64,000 nucleotides of DNA from Burkholderia pyrrocinia (GTDB lineage Bacteria > Pseudomonadota > Gammaproteobacteria > Burkholderiales > Burkholderiaceae), in contig NZ_CP070977.1 in NCBI RefSeq assembly GCF_018417535.1, forward strand, positions 2,418,001 to 2,482,000, written 5' to 3'. Both the position numbers and the translations under genes were made by a program. The notes under the pieces are model-generated. The model did no database searches, was not told the origin of the DNA, and was given only the letters and a program-made list of their open reading frames with translations. This document shows positions 1 through 9,894 of the stretch, one piece after another. How positions within the stretch are numbered: the first letter of the stretch is position 1; every line of letters starts with the position of its first letter.

Positions 1-555
1 CGTCGTGATGTGCTCGAACACGACCTTCAGGCCCGGGAAATCGCGGCGCAGCGGCGTCATCACGCGGTCGATGAAGACCTTCTCGCGGTCGAACAGGTCG
101 ATCGACGCATCGGTCACCTCGCCGTGCACGAGCAGCGGCATGCCGGTTTCCTGCATCGCCTCGAGCGTCTTCGCGCATTTCGCGAGATCGGTGACACCGT
201 GGTCGGAATTCGTCGTTGCGCCTGCCGGATACAGCTTCACGCCGTGCACGAAGCCGCTTTCGCGCGCGCGGCGGATCTCGTCGGGCGGCGTGTTGTCGGT
301 CAGGTACAGCGTCATCAGCGGTTCGAACGCCATCCCGGCCGGCAGCGCGGCGAGGATACGCTCGCGATAGCCCTGCGCCTGTGCGGTGGTCGTGACCGGC
401 GGCTTCAGGTTCGGCATGACGATCGCGCGGCCGAACTGGCGCGCGGTGTGCGGCAGCACGGCGGCCAGCATGTCGCCGTCTCGCAGGTGCAGGTGCCAGT
501 CGTCGGGACGGGCGAGCGAAAGCGTCGCCGGGGAGGAAGCGTTCGAGGCAGTCAT
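1..555 (-). CDS. pyrC: Dihydroorotase PyrC, 5' part (3' end outside window)
   Basis: This is the N-terminal 185 residues of a dihydroorotase, which interconverts N-carbamoyl-aspartate and dihydroorotate in pyrimidine synthesis in the cytoplasm. The metal-binding motif DWHLHLRDG is at residues 19-27. GVKLYPAG carries the lysine (about K107) that is carbamylated in this family, and LLVHGEVTD follows with a further metal ligand. The frame is open to base 1, so about half the usual ~345 residues lie outside. The start is the ATG at 555; no strong Shine-Dalgarno is visible. It is transcribed away from the amidotransferase gene. Confidence 0.93.
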   Translation of the reverse strand, partial: MTASNASSPATLSLARPDDWHLHLRDGDMLAAVLPHTARQFGRAIVMPNLKPPVTTTAQAQGYRERILAALPAGMAFEPLMTLYLTDNTPPDEIRRARESGFVHGVKLYPAGATTNSDHGVTDLAKCAKTLEAMQETGMPLLVHGEVTDASIDLFDREKVFIDRVMTPLRRDFPGLKVVFEHITT

Positions 556-769
556 AGGAGGCGTCGTGAGGAACGGGCCGGCCATCGGCGGGGCCGGAAC
601 GCGCGTGCGCGGTCCGACTGACGGCAAACCGCAACACGAGGCCTCCGGTCAGCGGAATCCGCTTTTTACCGCTCAGGGCTCGGTGATATGCTAGAAGCCG
701 CATTGTACCGGGGTTCGCCCGGTTCGTTACCCCGTCGTTACCCCGCTTCAGCCTGCCGCCCCAAGTAAA

Positions 770-1681
770 ATGTGCCAACTCCTAGGAATGAACTGCGCCG
801 CGCCGACGGACGTCACATTCTCCTTCACAGGTTTCGCGGCCCGGGGCGGGCTCACCGATCACCATGCCGACGGCTGGGGCATCGCCTTCTTCGAAGACAA
901 GGCCTGCCGCCTGTTCATCGATCACCAGGCATCGGCCACCTCGCCGATCGCCGAGATGGTGAAGCGCTACCCGATCAAGTCCAAGAACACGATCGCGCAC
1001 ATCCGCAAGGCGACGCAAGGCCACATCCTGCTCGAGAACAGCCATCCGTTCATGCGCGAGCTGTGGGGCCGGCACTGGATCTTCGCGCATAACGGCGACC
1101 TGCAGGACTATGCGCCGAACATGGACGGCAGCGTCTACCACCCGGTCGGCACGACCGACAGCGAACAGGCGTTCTGCGTGCTGATGCAGGGGCTGCGCGA
1201 GGCATTTCCCGGTGCGCAGCCGCCGCTGCCCGAACTGTTCGAGCGCGTCGGCGAGCTGACGCGCGGCATCACCGATCACGGCGTGTTCAACTTCCTGATG
1301 TCGAACGGCCAGGCGCTCTTCGCGCACTGCTCGACGCGGCTGCACTATCTCGTGCGGCGCTGGCCGTTCTCGACCGCGCATCTCGTCGACGAGGACCTGT
1401 CGATCGACTTCGCGAAATACACGACGCCCGAGGATCGCGTCGCGGTGATCGCGACGCAGCCGCTCACCGACAACGAGGTCTGGACCGCGTTCGAGCCGGG
1501 CGAGCTGATCATGTTCCAGTGCGGCGACGTCGCCGCACGGATGCAGATCCCGGTGCCCGAGCGCGTGCTCGAGAAGCTGCGCAATCCGGCGCTCGACGCG
1601 TCGGCCTCGGCGCCGCGCGCTGCTCGCGAAGCGCTCGCCACCGCCGCCGACGTCGATTCCGACGACGCGATCGACTTCTGA
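770..1681 (+). CDS. Class II glutamine amidotransferase, YafJ type
   Basis: The 303-residue protein begins MCQLLGMN, so removal of Met exposes the N-terminal cysteine that is the nucleophile of class II (Ntn) amidotransferases. The HADGWGIAFFED and AHNGDLQDY segments are typical of the YafJ/GATase_4 family. These proteins have no separate synthase domain, and their in vivo substrate is poorly known. The 303 residues exceed E. coli YafJ by roughly 50, mainly as an acidic/Ala-rich C-terminal tail ending near DSDDAIDF. The start is fixed by the need for Cys at position 2. It is a single gene, divergent from pyrC. Confidence 0.85.
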   Translation: MCQLLGMNCAAPTDVTFSFTGFAARGGLTDHHADGWGIAFFEDKACRLFIDHQASATSPIAEMVKRYPIKSKNTIAHIRKATQGHILLENSHPFMRELWGRHWIFAHNGDLQDYAPNMDGSVYHPVGTTDSEQAFCVLMQGLREAFPGAQPPLPELFERVGELTRGITDHGVFNFLMSNGQALFAHCSTRLHYLVRRWPFSTAHLVDEDLSIDFAKYTTPEDRVAVIATQPLTDNEVWTAFEPGELIMFQCGDVAARMQIPVPERVLEKLRNPALDASASAPRAAREALATAADVDSDDAIDF

Positions 1682-2326
1682 GCGCGGCGCGCCGGCGCAC
1701 TTCCCGCTTTCCATTTCCCGCACGGCAAGGCCGTCGCCCGCAGCGTTCGATCGTCGCGGGCGATTTCGTGCGCACGCGATGCGACGATTTTCATTGCCGG
1801 AGTAAATCGCTTGCCGCTGCCGCATGCCGATTCCGTTTCATCCGGGCCACATTCCGGCATTTCGAATCGACATCACACAACATTCGCTTGATTTTATTAA
1901 TTTCCAAGCGAAAATAATTCAAATCCGAAACAAATAAACCAGACAATCCGGAGCATATATAATCCGGAAACCGCATTATAACGCACCACCCCGATGCAAA
2001 CCGTGCGCCACCCCACCGATCCGGCAATCACGGACTCACGCCGATAAAATCGCCAAAACCCTTACCCACTATAGCTTTCAGTTCGATTCATCACACAATC
2101 AAAAAATACCGAACAAAATCGGCATTATCGCCACATTCGTTATTTTTTTGATAATCGGCCACCCCTCCGATCATTAGACTCCATTCATCCTCGGTGTAAC
2201 GAATCACGATTGGCACAGAAACGGCCACAGCCGCCGCACGTCCATTCAGGCCATTGCTCCACCGCGGATTGCGATTTCACTGCAGCGCGGTGAATACCAC
2301 TTCAAATAAAGAGAGAGGGGCTTGTC
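1682..2326. other. Long AT-rich intergenic region before the autotransporter
   Basis: There is no convincing gene in these 645 bases. From about 1860 to 2165 the composition becomes strikingly AT-rich against a genome of about two-thirds GC, with A and T runs including seven T at 2143-2149. It holds an inverted pair CGCTTG/CAAGCG (1885-1910) and a TATAAT hexamer at 1958-1963 without a good -35. AT-rich DNA in front of a surface-protein gene is what H-NS-like silencers bind in proteobacteria; that role here is inference. Confidence 0.6.
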
Positions 2327-5300
2327 GTGAATCACTCATTTCGATCGATATGGAGCGAAACCGCCGGCTGCTGGATCGCGGTTGCGGAAACGACACGGGC
2401 GCGCGGCAAGCGTTCGGGCAGCGCATCCGGCGCAAGCCGCGGTGCCGCACACATGACAGCTCGCCGGTCGCCGCTTCGCGTCGTGGCGCTCGGCGCCGCG
2501 CTGGCCGCGCTGTCGGCAGGCTCCGCGTATGCATCGACCTGCGGCAGCGGCGCGGCCGTCGCGAGCGGCGGCACCTGCGCGCTCGGCAGTTTCAGCCCGA
2601 CCGTCAACGACAACCTGGCCGGCGCAACCATCGTGTCGGGCGGCGACACGGTCGGCGTGACGGGTGCATGGACCGGCGCGACCGGCGACATGGGCTATAC
2701 GCTGACGCCGCTCGGCAACACGTCCATCATTTCCGGCAACCCGAATCAGCCGCTGCTGTCGCTCGGGGGCAAGACGCAGAGTGTCGGTACCCCCGACTCG
2801 ATCACGGGCGGCCACACGTCGGTCGCCACCTACGACTCGTCCGCGTTCGTTGCGTCGAACGCGGGCTCGACCAACGTGCCTGTCTACCATGACGTGAACG
2901 GCAACCAGTACGTGAACACGCGGATCGGCACGGTCGAGAACTCGGGCGGCGCCCTCGATGTGTCGATCGGCAATTCGTCGAACGCGCCCACGGCGGCCGG
3001 CAACGCCATCACGATCGCGCCGAAGCAGACCGACCTGACCTTCGCGGACGGCACCGGCTCGGCGAAAAGCGTCGTCAACTGGAATTCGCGCAACGAGATC
3101 TGGCTCGGCACCGACGACTATCTCGCGAGCGGCGGCCCGGTCGGCCATGTCCTGCTCGACGTGCCGGCCTATGCGGGCACCTTCACCGCGTTCGACGGCA
3201 GCACATGGACCGTCACCGACGCCGCGTCGCTCGCCGCGTACAACAACTTTCTCGTGCGTTCGGTCCAGAACGGTGCGCTCGGCTCGCAGGCGGCCTACGA
3301 CCATGCGTTCGGCCAGGCCGTCACGCTCTCCAAGCAATCCTTCGAGTATGCGAACAACGTGTCGCCGGGCGACAAGAATGCGCTGCCGATGGACTATCTG
3401 TCGGTGATGCACGGCACGGGCGCAAACGCGACGCTGCACATCGGCAAGGAAGGCCAGATCGACTTCCGCGGCGCCTATTCGATCGACTCGAGCTCGGCGG
3501 TCCTCGCGGAAAACGGCGCGCACTTCGTCAACGACGGACGCCTGTCGGGTGACTTCACGCTCGTGCGCCTGCTGACCGGCTCGAGCGGCGTCAACAATGG
3601 CGTGATCTCGTCCGGCTACGCCGCCGGCGACAACTTCAATACGGGCGGCGCCGCGCTCCCCTATAACTTCAGCCTCAACGCCTACACCGAGGGCAACGGC
3701 GTATACGCGAACGGCGCCGGCACGACGTTCGTCAACAATGGCGTGATGAACGTCGGCGCGTGGACCTTCAACAGCACGCGCCCGGACCTGCAGAACTACG
3801 CGGTGGCCGTGACGAACGGTGCGAGCGCATCGAACGCCGGCACGATCAACGTCGGCGTCAACGCAACGACGCTCGACAGCCAGGTGATCGGCGGCCTCGT
3901 CGCCGGCGGCCGCTTCACGAACGAAGCCGGCGGCACGATCTACCTCGGCCGCGCGGCCCAGTACGATGCCGCATCGCCGGAGGCCGCGAACGACGTCGCG
4001 CTGTCCGCGCATGCGTACGGCATCCTGCTCGGCGCGTCCGGCACCGCGAGCAACCTCGGCACGATCGTGATCGGCTCGCAGACGCAGAACGGCGCCGCGC
4101 TGGCGAGCATCGGCTCGTCGTCCGGCACGCTGACCAACGCGGGATCGATCGTCGTCAACGGCGCGGCGCCCGGCACGCCGCTCGCGAACGTCGGCATGCT
4201 CGCGGCCGATAGCGCCGCGACCGTGACCAACACCGGCACGATCACGCTGAATGGCGTGAACGGCATCGGCATCATGGTCGTCGGGACCGGCACGAACGCG
4301 ACGGCCGCGACGTCGACCGGCACGATCAACGTGGCCGGCGGCCTCGATCCCGCATCGGGCACGCGCAACTACGGCGTCTGGGCCGAAGGACCGCTCGCGA
4401 AAGCCACGCTCGACGGCGCGCTCAACCTGACGGGCACCGGCGCGATCGGCGTACACGCGCGCTCGGGCGCGACGATCGACGTCGGCGCCAACGCGGTGCC
4501 GGCCTTCATGTCCGGCACGAACCAGATCGGCTTCTACGCATACGGCGCGGGCTCGAAGATCAACGTCGCCGCGCAGCGCCTCAACGTCGACACCGACGAC
4601 TCGACGCTGTTCCGTGTCGCGGGCGGAGCGGCCTACACGGGCGCGTCGGCGGCCGGCGCGCTGACGACCGACGTCAACGGCCAGCGTGCGCACGGCGTGC
4701 TCGCGACCGACGCCGGCACCACGCTGTCGACCGGCAACGCGATCTACAACGTGAACGGCGCGAACGGCATCGCGATCGCGGTCGAAGGCGGCGCGAAGGG
4801 CGCGATCGACGCGGGCGCGACGATCAACCTGAACGCGGCCGGCGCGATCGCGGGCGTCGTCGACGGCCAGGCGCACGACCTCACCGGCGCGAATGCCGGC
4901 GCGCCGGTCGCGACGACGCTGACCAACGACGCCGCGGTCACGTCGTCGACGGCCGGCGTGACGGGCTTCGTCGCGCAAAACCTCGGCACGCTCGAGAATC
5001 GCGACACGGTACTGCTGACGGGCGCCGGCTCGACGGGCGTCGTGGCCGGCATCCTCGGCACGGTGAACAACGCGTCGACGATCCGCGTCTCCGACGGCAC
5101 CGGCGCGCTCGTGCAGGGTGCGTCGGCGACGCTCACCAACACGGGCTCGATCGAAGCCGACGACGGCGTCGCGGGCGTGCGCCTGACGGGCGACGGCGCA
5201 TCGGTCGCGCTGTCGGGCGCGGGCACCGTCGTCGCGAACGGCACCGCCGACGGCGTGCTGATCGACTCGACCGTATCGGGCGGCGGGCTCGCGGCCGGCG

Positions 5301-7591
5301 CGACGTCGATCGCGGTCGGCGGCTCCGGCAACGGGATCCGCAACCTCGGCACGAACACGGCGATCGCGTTGTCCGGCACCCAGGTCGCGACCACCGGCAA
5401 CGGCGCCGACGGCCTCGCGTCGACCGGCGCGGGCGCGCACATCGCGACCGACGCGGCAACGGTCGTCCGCACCGCCGGCGCCAACGCGCGCGGCCTGTTC
5501 GTTTCGGGCGCGGATTCGACGCTCGCGGCCAACGGCACGACCGTCGCGACGACGGGCGCCGGCGCGCATGCGATCGTCATGGACGGCGGCGCGACGGCGC
5601 TGCTGTCGGGCGCGAAAGTCACCGCGTCGGGGGCCGCGGCCGACGGCGTCGTCGCGCGCAACGGCGGGCGCATCGGCGATACCGGATCGTCGATCGCCAG
5701 CGTCGCCGGCAACGGCGCGACCGCGGACAGCGGCGGCGTGCTCGCGTTGACCGGCACGGCGCTCAAGGGCGCGACGGCCGGCGTGCTGACATCCGATACG
5801 CTCGCGAACGGCGCGACGAACTCGGTGCTCGTCGACGGCGGCAGCGTGACGTCGGCCGCCGGGCCGGCATTCGCCGCGCGCGGCGGCACGGCCGACATCG
5901 CGGTGCGCAACGGCACGGTCGTGACGGCCGGCAACGGTACGCTGCTCAATCTCACGAACGGCAGCAACGCGACCTTCAACGCATCGGCGGTGAACCTCGC
6001 GGGCGACATCGTCTCCGACGCATCGAGCACCGGCAACGTGTTCCTCGCGAACGGCACGACGCTGACCGGCAGGATCGACCCGGTCGCGCTGACGATCGAC
6101 GGCACGAGCACGTGGCGCATGACGGGCAGCTCGGTGCTGAGCAGCCTGACCAACGCGGGCCTGGTCGCGTTCGCCGCGCCGGCCGGCTCGCCGACGCTCA
6201 CCGGCAGCTACAAGACGCTGACGACCGGCAGCTACGTCGGCAACGGCGGCACGATCGCGCTCAACACGTATCTCGGCGCCGATGCATCGCCGACCGACCG
6301 GCTGATCGTGAACGGCGGCGCCGCGAGCGGCACGACCGGCCTGAAGATCGCCAACACGGCCGGCACCGGCGCGCAGACGACCGGCGACGGGATTCCCGTG
6401 GTCGTCACGGCCAACGGCGGCACGACCACCGCGTCGGCGTTCCATCTCGCGGGCCCGGTACAGGCCGGCGCGTACGAATACCGGCTCTATCGCGGCGGGC
6501 AAGGCGACGCGAACGGCTGGTACCTGCGTTCGCAACTCGATCCGACGGACCCCGGCGACCCGATCCACCCGTCCGGCGGCGGCGGCGGCGACGGCAACGG
6601 GAACGGCAGCGGCGGCACGCTCGCGTACCGTCCGGGTGTCTCGGGTTATGCGCTGACGCCGCTCCTGAACGCCGACTACGGCTTCTCGACGCTCGGCAAG
6701 CTGCACGAGCGCGTCGGCGACATCTACAACCTCGCGAAGCAGCAGCCCGGCAACCGCGACGGCGTGTGGGGGCGCATCGGCGGCCAGAGCCTCGATGCGA
6801 ACGCGGGCCGCTTCGCGGCCGACGAGCGCACCTTCTTCGCGCAGTTCGGCAAGGACTGGACGCTCGACCAGGCGCCCGGCGGCAGCAGCACGCATGCGGG
6901 CGTGACGGCCAGCATCGGCGTGTCGAACGCGAGCTTCAGCGACATGGCGCGCGCCGACTCGCAGAACCTGTCGACGTCGACGGGCTCGGTCGAGATGCAC
7001 GCGCAGAGCGTCGGCGGCTACTGGACGCGCTACCTGTCCGACGGCACGTACTTCGACAGCGTCGGGCAGGTCACGCACTACGGCAACCGCTATCGCGACA
7101 GCTACGGCAACGAGGCATCGCAGAACGGCTTCGGCATCGCGCTGTCGCAGGAGGTCGGCAAACCGTTCGGCATCGGCGGCACGCCGATCGCGATCGAGCC
7201 GCAGGCGCAACTGATGTATCAGTACCTGAAGCTCAACGGATTCAACGACAACGTGTCGGCCGTGTCGGGCACGACGACGAACGCGTTGCGCGGCCGCGTC
7301 GGCGTGCGCATCTTCCGGCCGAACCTCGAGGCGAACTCGGGCGGCGGCGCCGCGACGCCGTACTTCACGGCCGACGTGCTGCACGACTTCCTGTCGCCGG
7401 GCCAGACCGTCGTCGGCGGCACGCCGTTCGCGACGCATCTCGGCCGCACGTGGTACGAGCTCGGCGTCGGCGTGACCGCGGGCTTCGGCAAGTCGGGCGA
7501 GCTGTACGCGAACGCGAAGATCGCGCGCAACATCGGCGGTGCGTACCGGCGCGGCATCGTCGGGCAGGTCGGCTACCGGTACAGCTGGTAA
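2327..7591 (+). CDS. Large autotransporter with ESPR-type signal peptide
   Basis: This is a 1754-residue type V secreted surface protein. It starts with an extended signal peptide (MNHSFRSIW, then an aromatic/basic stretch to about residue 25), followed by a hydrophobic core and a likely AYA cut near residue 69. The passenger, about 70-1400, is Gly/Ala/Thr/Asn-rich and repeats short TNTGTI- and GVLA-like units, as expected for a beta-helix. A Pro/Asp then Gly-rich linker lies near 1403-1428. The last ~320 residues form the barrel, starting GVSGYALTPLLNADYG and ending with the terminal aromatic of RYSW. The start is a GTG preceded by GAGAGGGG. The function of the passenger (adhesion, aggregation or other) cannot be read from the sequence, and no protease triad was recognised. 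Confidence 0.9.
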   Translation: MNHSFRSIWSETAGCWIAVAETTRARGKRSGSASGASRGAAHMTARRSPLRVVALGAALAALSAGSAYASTCGSGAAVASGGTCALGSFSPTVNDNLAGATIVSGGDTVGVTGAWTGATGDMGYTLTPLGNTSIISGNPNQPLLSLGGKTQSVGTPDSITGGHTSVATYDSSAFVASNAGSTNVPVYHDVNGNQYVNTRIGTVENSGGALDVSIGNSSNAPTAAGNAITIAPKQTDLTFADGTGSAKSVVNWNSRNEIWLGTDDYLASGGPVGHVLLDVPAYAGTFTAFDGSTWTVTDAASLAAYNNFLVRSVQNGALGSQAAYDHAFGQAVTLSKQSFEYANNVSPGDKNALPMDYLSVMHGTGANATLHIGKEGQIDFRGAYSIDSSSAVLAENGAHFVNDGRLSGDFTLVRLLTGSSGVNNGVISSGYAAGDNFNTGGAALPYNFSLNAYTEGNGVYANGAGTTFVNNGVMNVGAWTFNSTRPDLQNYAVAVTNGASASNAGTINVGVNATTLDSQVIGGLVAGGRFTNEAGGTIYLGRAAQYDAASPEAANDVALSAHAYGILLGASGTASNLGTIVIGSQTQNGAALASIGSSSGTLTNAGSIVVNGAAPGTPLANVGMLAADSAATVTNTGTITLNGVNGIGIMVVGTGTNATAATSTGTINVAGGLDPASGTRNYGVWAEGPLAKATLDGALNLTGTGAIGVHARSGATIDVGANAVPAFMSGTNQIGFYAYGAGSKINVAAQRLNVDTDDSTLFRVAGGAAYTGASAAGALTTDVNGQRAHGVLATDAGTTLSTGNAIYNVNGANGIAIAVEGGAKGAIDAGATINLNAAGAIAGVVDGQAHDLTGANAGAPVATTLTNDAAVTSSTAGVTGFVAQNLGTLENRDTVLLTGAGSTGVVAGILGTVNNASTIRVSDGTGALVQGASATLTNTGSIEADDGVAGVRLTGDGASVALSGAGTVVANGTADGVLIDSTVSGGGLAAGATSIAVGGSGNGIRNLGTNTAIALSGTQVATTGNGADGLASTGAGAHIATDAATVVRTAGANARGLFVSGADSTLAANGTTVATTGAGAHAIVMDGGATALLSGAKVTASGAAADGVVARNGGRIGDTGSSIASVAGNGATADSGGVLALTGTALKGATAGVLTSDTLANGATNSVLVDGGSVTSAAGPAFAARGGTADIAVRNGTVVTAGNGTLLNLTNGSNATFNASAVNLAGDIVSDASSTGNVFLANGTTLTGRIDPVALTIDGTSTWRMTGSSVLSSLTNAGLVAFAAPAGSPTLTGSYKTLTTGSYVGNGGTIALNTYLGADASPTDRLIVNGGAASGTTGLKIANTAGTGAQTTGDGIPVVVTANGGTTTASAFHLAGPVQAGAYEYRLYRGGQGDANGWYLRSQLDPTDPGDPIHPSGGGGGDGNGNGSGGTLAYRPGVSGYALTPLLNADYGFSTLGKLHERVGDIYNLAKQQPGNRDGVWGRIGGQSLDANAGRFAADERTFFAQFGKDWTLDQAPGGSSTHAGVTASIGVSNASFSDMARADSQNLSTSTGSVEMHAQSVGGYWTRYLSDGTYFDSVGQVTHYGNRYRDSYGNEASQNGFGIALSQEVGKPFGIGGTPIAIEPQAQLMYQYLKLNGFNDNVSAVSGTTTNALRGRVGVRIFRPNLEANSGGGAATPYFTADVLHDFLSPGQTVVGGTPFATHLGRTWYELGVGVTAGFGKSGELYANAKIARNIGGAYRRGIVGQVGYRYSW

Positions 7592-7599
7592 CGGCGGAC

Positions 7600-7634
7600 A
7601 AAAAAAAACCGCCCGGCGCGCGGCCGGGCGGTTT
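7600..7634 (-). terminator. Intrinsic terminator of the glt operon (bidirectional)
   Basis: AAACCGCCCGGC pairs with GCCGGGCGGTTT in a GC-rich hairpin. On the minus strand nine T residues follow, giving a strong terminator after gltL. On the plus strand only three T follow, but the same hairpin probably also ends the autotransporter transcript. Confidence 0.88.
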
Positions 7635-7671
7635 CGCATTGACGGGCGAAGCGCACGCAGTGCGCGAACGC

Positions 7672-8397
7672 TCAGTGCAGGATCTTCGCGAGGAAGTCCT
7701 TCGCGCGATCCGACTTCGGGTTCGCGAAGAACTCTTCCTTGCGGTCGTCCTCGACGATCGCGCCCTTGTCCATGAAGATCACGCGATGCGCGACCTTCTT
7801 CGCGAAGCCCATCTCGTGCGTGACGACCATCATCGTCATCCCTTCCTGCGCGAGTTCGACCATCACGTCGAGCACTTCGTTGATCATCTCGGGATCGAGC
7901 GCGGACGTCGGTTCGTCGAACAGCATCGCGATCGGGTCCATCGACAGCGCGCGCGCGATCGCGACACGCTGCTGCTGGCCGCCCGACAGCTGGCCTGGAA
8001 ACTTGTGCGCATGCGCCTTCAGGCCGACGCGATCGAGCAGCTTCATGCCCTTGTCGGCCGCTTCGTCCTTGCCGCGGCCGAGCACCTTGATCTGCGCGAG
8101 CGTCAGGTTCTCGGTGATCGACAGGTGCGGGAACAGCTCGAAATGCTGGAACACCATCCCGACCTTCGAGCGCAGCTTCGACAGGTTCGTCTTCTTGTCG
8201 CCGACCGACTGGCCGTTCACGAGGATCTCGCCCTGCTGGAACGGCTCGAGGCCGTTGACGGTCTTGATCAGCGTCGACTTGCCGGAGCCCGACGGGCCGC
8301 ACACGACGACCACTTCGCCTTTCTTGACCTCGGTCGTGCAGTCGGTGAGAACCTGAAACTGGCCGTACCACTTGGAAACGTTCTTGATGGAAATCAT
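7672..8397 (-). CDS. gltL: Glutamate/aspartate ABC importer, ATPase GltL
   Basis: This is the 241-residue ATP-binding subunit of the polar amino-acid importer family. Walker A is GPSGSGKST (about 34-42), the signature LSGGQQQR is near 138, and Walker B is [14 protein letters not shown]. Its length is the family norm. It couples ATP hydrolysis to uptake through the GltJ/GltK membrane pair at the inner face of the membrane. The ATG at 8397 overlaps the gltK stop as ATGA, indicating translational coupling. It is the last gene of gltIJKL and is followed directly by a strong terminator. Confidence 0.95.
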   Translation of the reverse strand: MISIKNVSKWYGQFQVLTDCTTEVKKGEVVVVCGPSGSGKSTLIKTVNGLEPFQQGEILVNGQSVGDKKTNLSKLRSKVGMVFQHFELFPHLSITENLTLAQIKVLGRGKDEAADKGMKLLDRVGLKAHAHKFPGQLSGGQQQRVAIARALSMDPIAMLFDEPTSALDPEMINEVLDVMVELAQEGMTMMVVTHEMGFAKKVAHRVIFMDKGAIVEDDRKEEFFANPKSDRAKDFLAKILH

Positions 8398-9071
8398 CGT
8401 GTGACCTTTTTCTGGAGACTCTTGACGAGAACAGACGCCAACGAGCAAATCACGAAATAGCATGCGCCGGCGAACAGGACCATCTCGACGGTCGTGCCGT
8501 CGCGATCGCCGACGTTGGCGGCCGTGCGGAAGAAGTCCGCGAGACTGATCACGTACACGAGCGACGTATCCTGGAACAGGACGATCGCCTGCGTGAGCAG
8601 CAGCGGCACCATCGCGCGGAACGCCTGCGGCAGGATCACGAGGCGCATTGCGTGCGCGTAGTTCATGCCGAGTGCGAACGCGGCATTCACCTGCCCGCGC
8701 GGCACGGACTGGATGCCGGCGCGGATGATTTCGGAATAATACGCGGCCTCGAACAGCGAGAACGCGACCATCGCCGATGCGAGGCGGATGTCGATCGTCG
8801 GCGACAACCCGAGCACGCCCTGCAGCAACTGCGGCACGATCAGGAAGAACCACAGCAGCACCATCACGAGCGGGATCGAGCGGAACACCGTCACGTAGGC
8901 CTGTGCGAACCACGCGAGCGGCTTGACGCCCGACATCCGCATCAGCGCCAGCAGCGTGCCCCAGACGATCCCGATGACGATCGCGATCAGCGTGATCTGC
9001 AGCGTGACGATCGCACCTGTCCACAGCGTCGGCAGCGCGCCGGGAATACTACTCCAGTCGAACTGATGCAT
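8394..9071 (-). CDS. gltK: Glutamate/aspartate ABC importer, permease GltK
   Basis: This is a 225-residue HisM-type inner-membrane permease with several hydrophobic segments, beginning with one near residues 17-40. The cytoplasmic loop around [20 protein letters not shown] matches the EAA motif that contacts the ATPase. It pairs with GltJ to form the channel. I use the ATG at 9071, which shares its A with the gltJ stop; a GTG at 9074 overlaps equally well. Both neighbours overlap it, so the three cytoplasmic-side genes are translationally coupled. Confidence 0.94.
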   Translation of the reverse strand: MHQFDWSSIPGALPTLWTGAIVTLQITLIAIVIGIVWGTLLALMRMSGVKPLAWFAQAYVTVFRSIPLVMVLLWFFLIVPQLLQGVLGLSPTIDIRLASAMVAFSLFEAAYYSEIIRAGIQSVPRGQVNAAFALGMNYAHAMRLVILPQAFRAMVPLLLTQAIVLFQDTSLVYVISLADFFRTAANVGDRDGTTVEMVLFAGACYFVICSLASVLVKSLQKKVTR

Positions 9072-9811
9072 CACTTGCCTCCGATATAGCCGGGCAGCCG
9101 CGTACGGCCTTCGATCCAGCGCATGAGCGCCATCACGACGAGGTTGATCAGCACATACGCGAGCGTGACCGCGATGAACGACTCATAGGTCTGCGCGGTG
9201 TAGTCGACGAGCTGGCGCGCCTGCGCGGACAGGTCGAGCAGGCCGATCGTCGACGCGACGGCGGAGTTCTTGAAGATGTTCAGGAATTCCGACGTGAGCG
9301 GCGGCACGATGATCCGGTATGCCACGGGCAGCAGCACGTAGCGGTACGTCTGCCATTGCGTGAAGCCCATCGCGAGGCCGGCGGCGCGCTGGCCCTTCGG
9401 CAGCGCGTTGATCCCCGAGCGCACCTGTTCGCACACGCGCGCACCCGTGAACAGGCCGAGACAGACGATCGACGCGGTAAAGAACTGCGTGCCGGGCGGC
9501 AACTGCTTGATCCAGGTGCCGATCGATGCGGGCAGCAGTTCGGGTATCACGAGATACCAGACGAAGAACTGCACGATCAGCGGAATGTTCCGGAAGACCG
9601 ACACGTACACGGTGGCGAGCGCGGACAGCCATTTGTTCGGCACCGTGCGGAGCACGCCGAACAGCGAACCGACGATCAGCGCGATGACCCAGGCGGCGAG
9701 CGACACTTCGAGCGTCACCCGGAAGCCGGACATCAGCCATCCGAAATAAGTCGTCGGCTCGCCGGTCGACACGGGGCTCAGGAAGATGCCCCAGTTCCAG
9801 TGGTAAGACAT
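9071..9811 (-). CDS. gltJ: Glutamate/aspartate ABC importer, permease GltJ
   Basis: This is a 246-residue HisM-type permease of the same family as GltK, with an EAA-like loop [20 protein letters not shown]. It has a longer N-terminal periplasmic lead ([10 protein letters not shown]) before the first helix, as is usual for GltJ. The ATG at 9811 has GGAG seven bases upstream. Just ahead of that ribosome site lies a hairpin with a T tract, which probably reduces read-through from gltI into gltJKL. Confidence 0.94.
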   Translation of the reverse strand: MSYHWNWGIFLSPVSTGEPTTYFGWLMSGFRVTLEVSLAAWVIALIVGSLFGVLRTVPNKWLSALATVYVSVFRNIPLIVQFFVWYLVIPELLPASIGTWIKQLPPGTQFFTASIVCLGLFTGARVCEQVRSGINALPKGQRAAGLAMGFTQWQTYRYVLLPVAYRIIVPPLTSEFLNIFKNSAVASTIGLLDLSAQARQLVDYTAQTYESFIAVTLAYVLINLVVMALMRWIEGRTRLPGYIGGK

Positions 9812-9825
9812 GGCAAGACTCCAGC

Positions 9826-9861
9826 AAAAAGAGACGGAAGAAGCGTGGCCTCTTCCGTCTC
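9826..9861 (-). terminator. Hairpin plus T-tract between gltI and gltJ (attenuating terminator)
   Basis: On the minus strand an 11-bp perfect inverted repeat, GAGACGGAAGA / TCTTCCGTCTC with a 9-nt loop, is followed immediately by TTTTT. It sits 33 bases after the gltI stop and 15 bases before the gltJ start. The form is that of an intrinsic terminator inside an operon. Partial read-through would give more binding protein than permease or ATPase, a stoichiometry common in ABC importers. Confidence 0.75.
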
Positions 9862-9894
9862 ATTAGCGTCATTTCTGCATCAACGGCCGTGTGG

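Noticed and set aside
2208..2230. A sigma-54 promoter at TTGGCAC before the autotransporter
   Set aside because: The -24 half is present, but the -12 element (TTGCA/T at the right distance) is missing.
2336..8371. A 2011-codon open frame opposite the autotransporter and gltL
   Set aside because: Arg-rich, no motifs, and it mirrors the codon bias of the genuine genes; a high-GC shadow frame.
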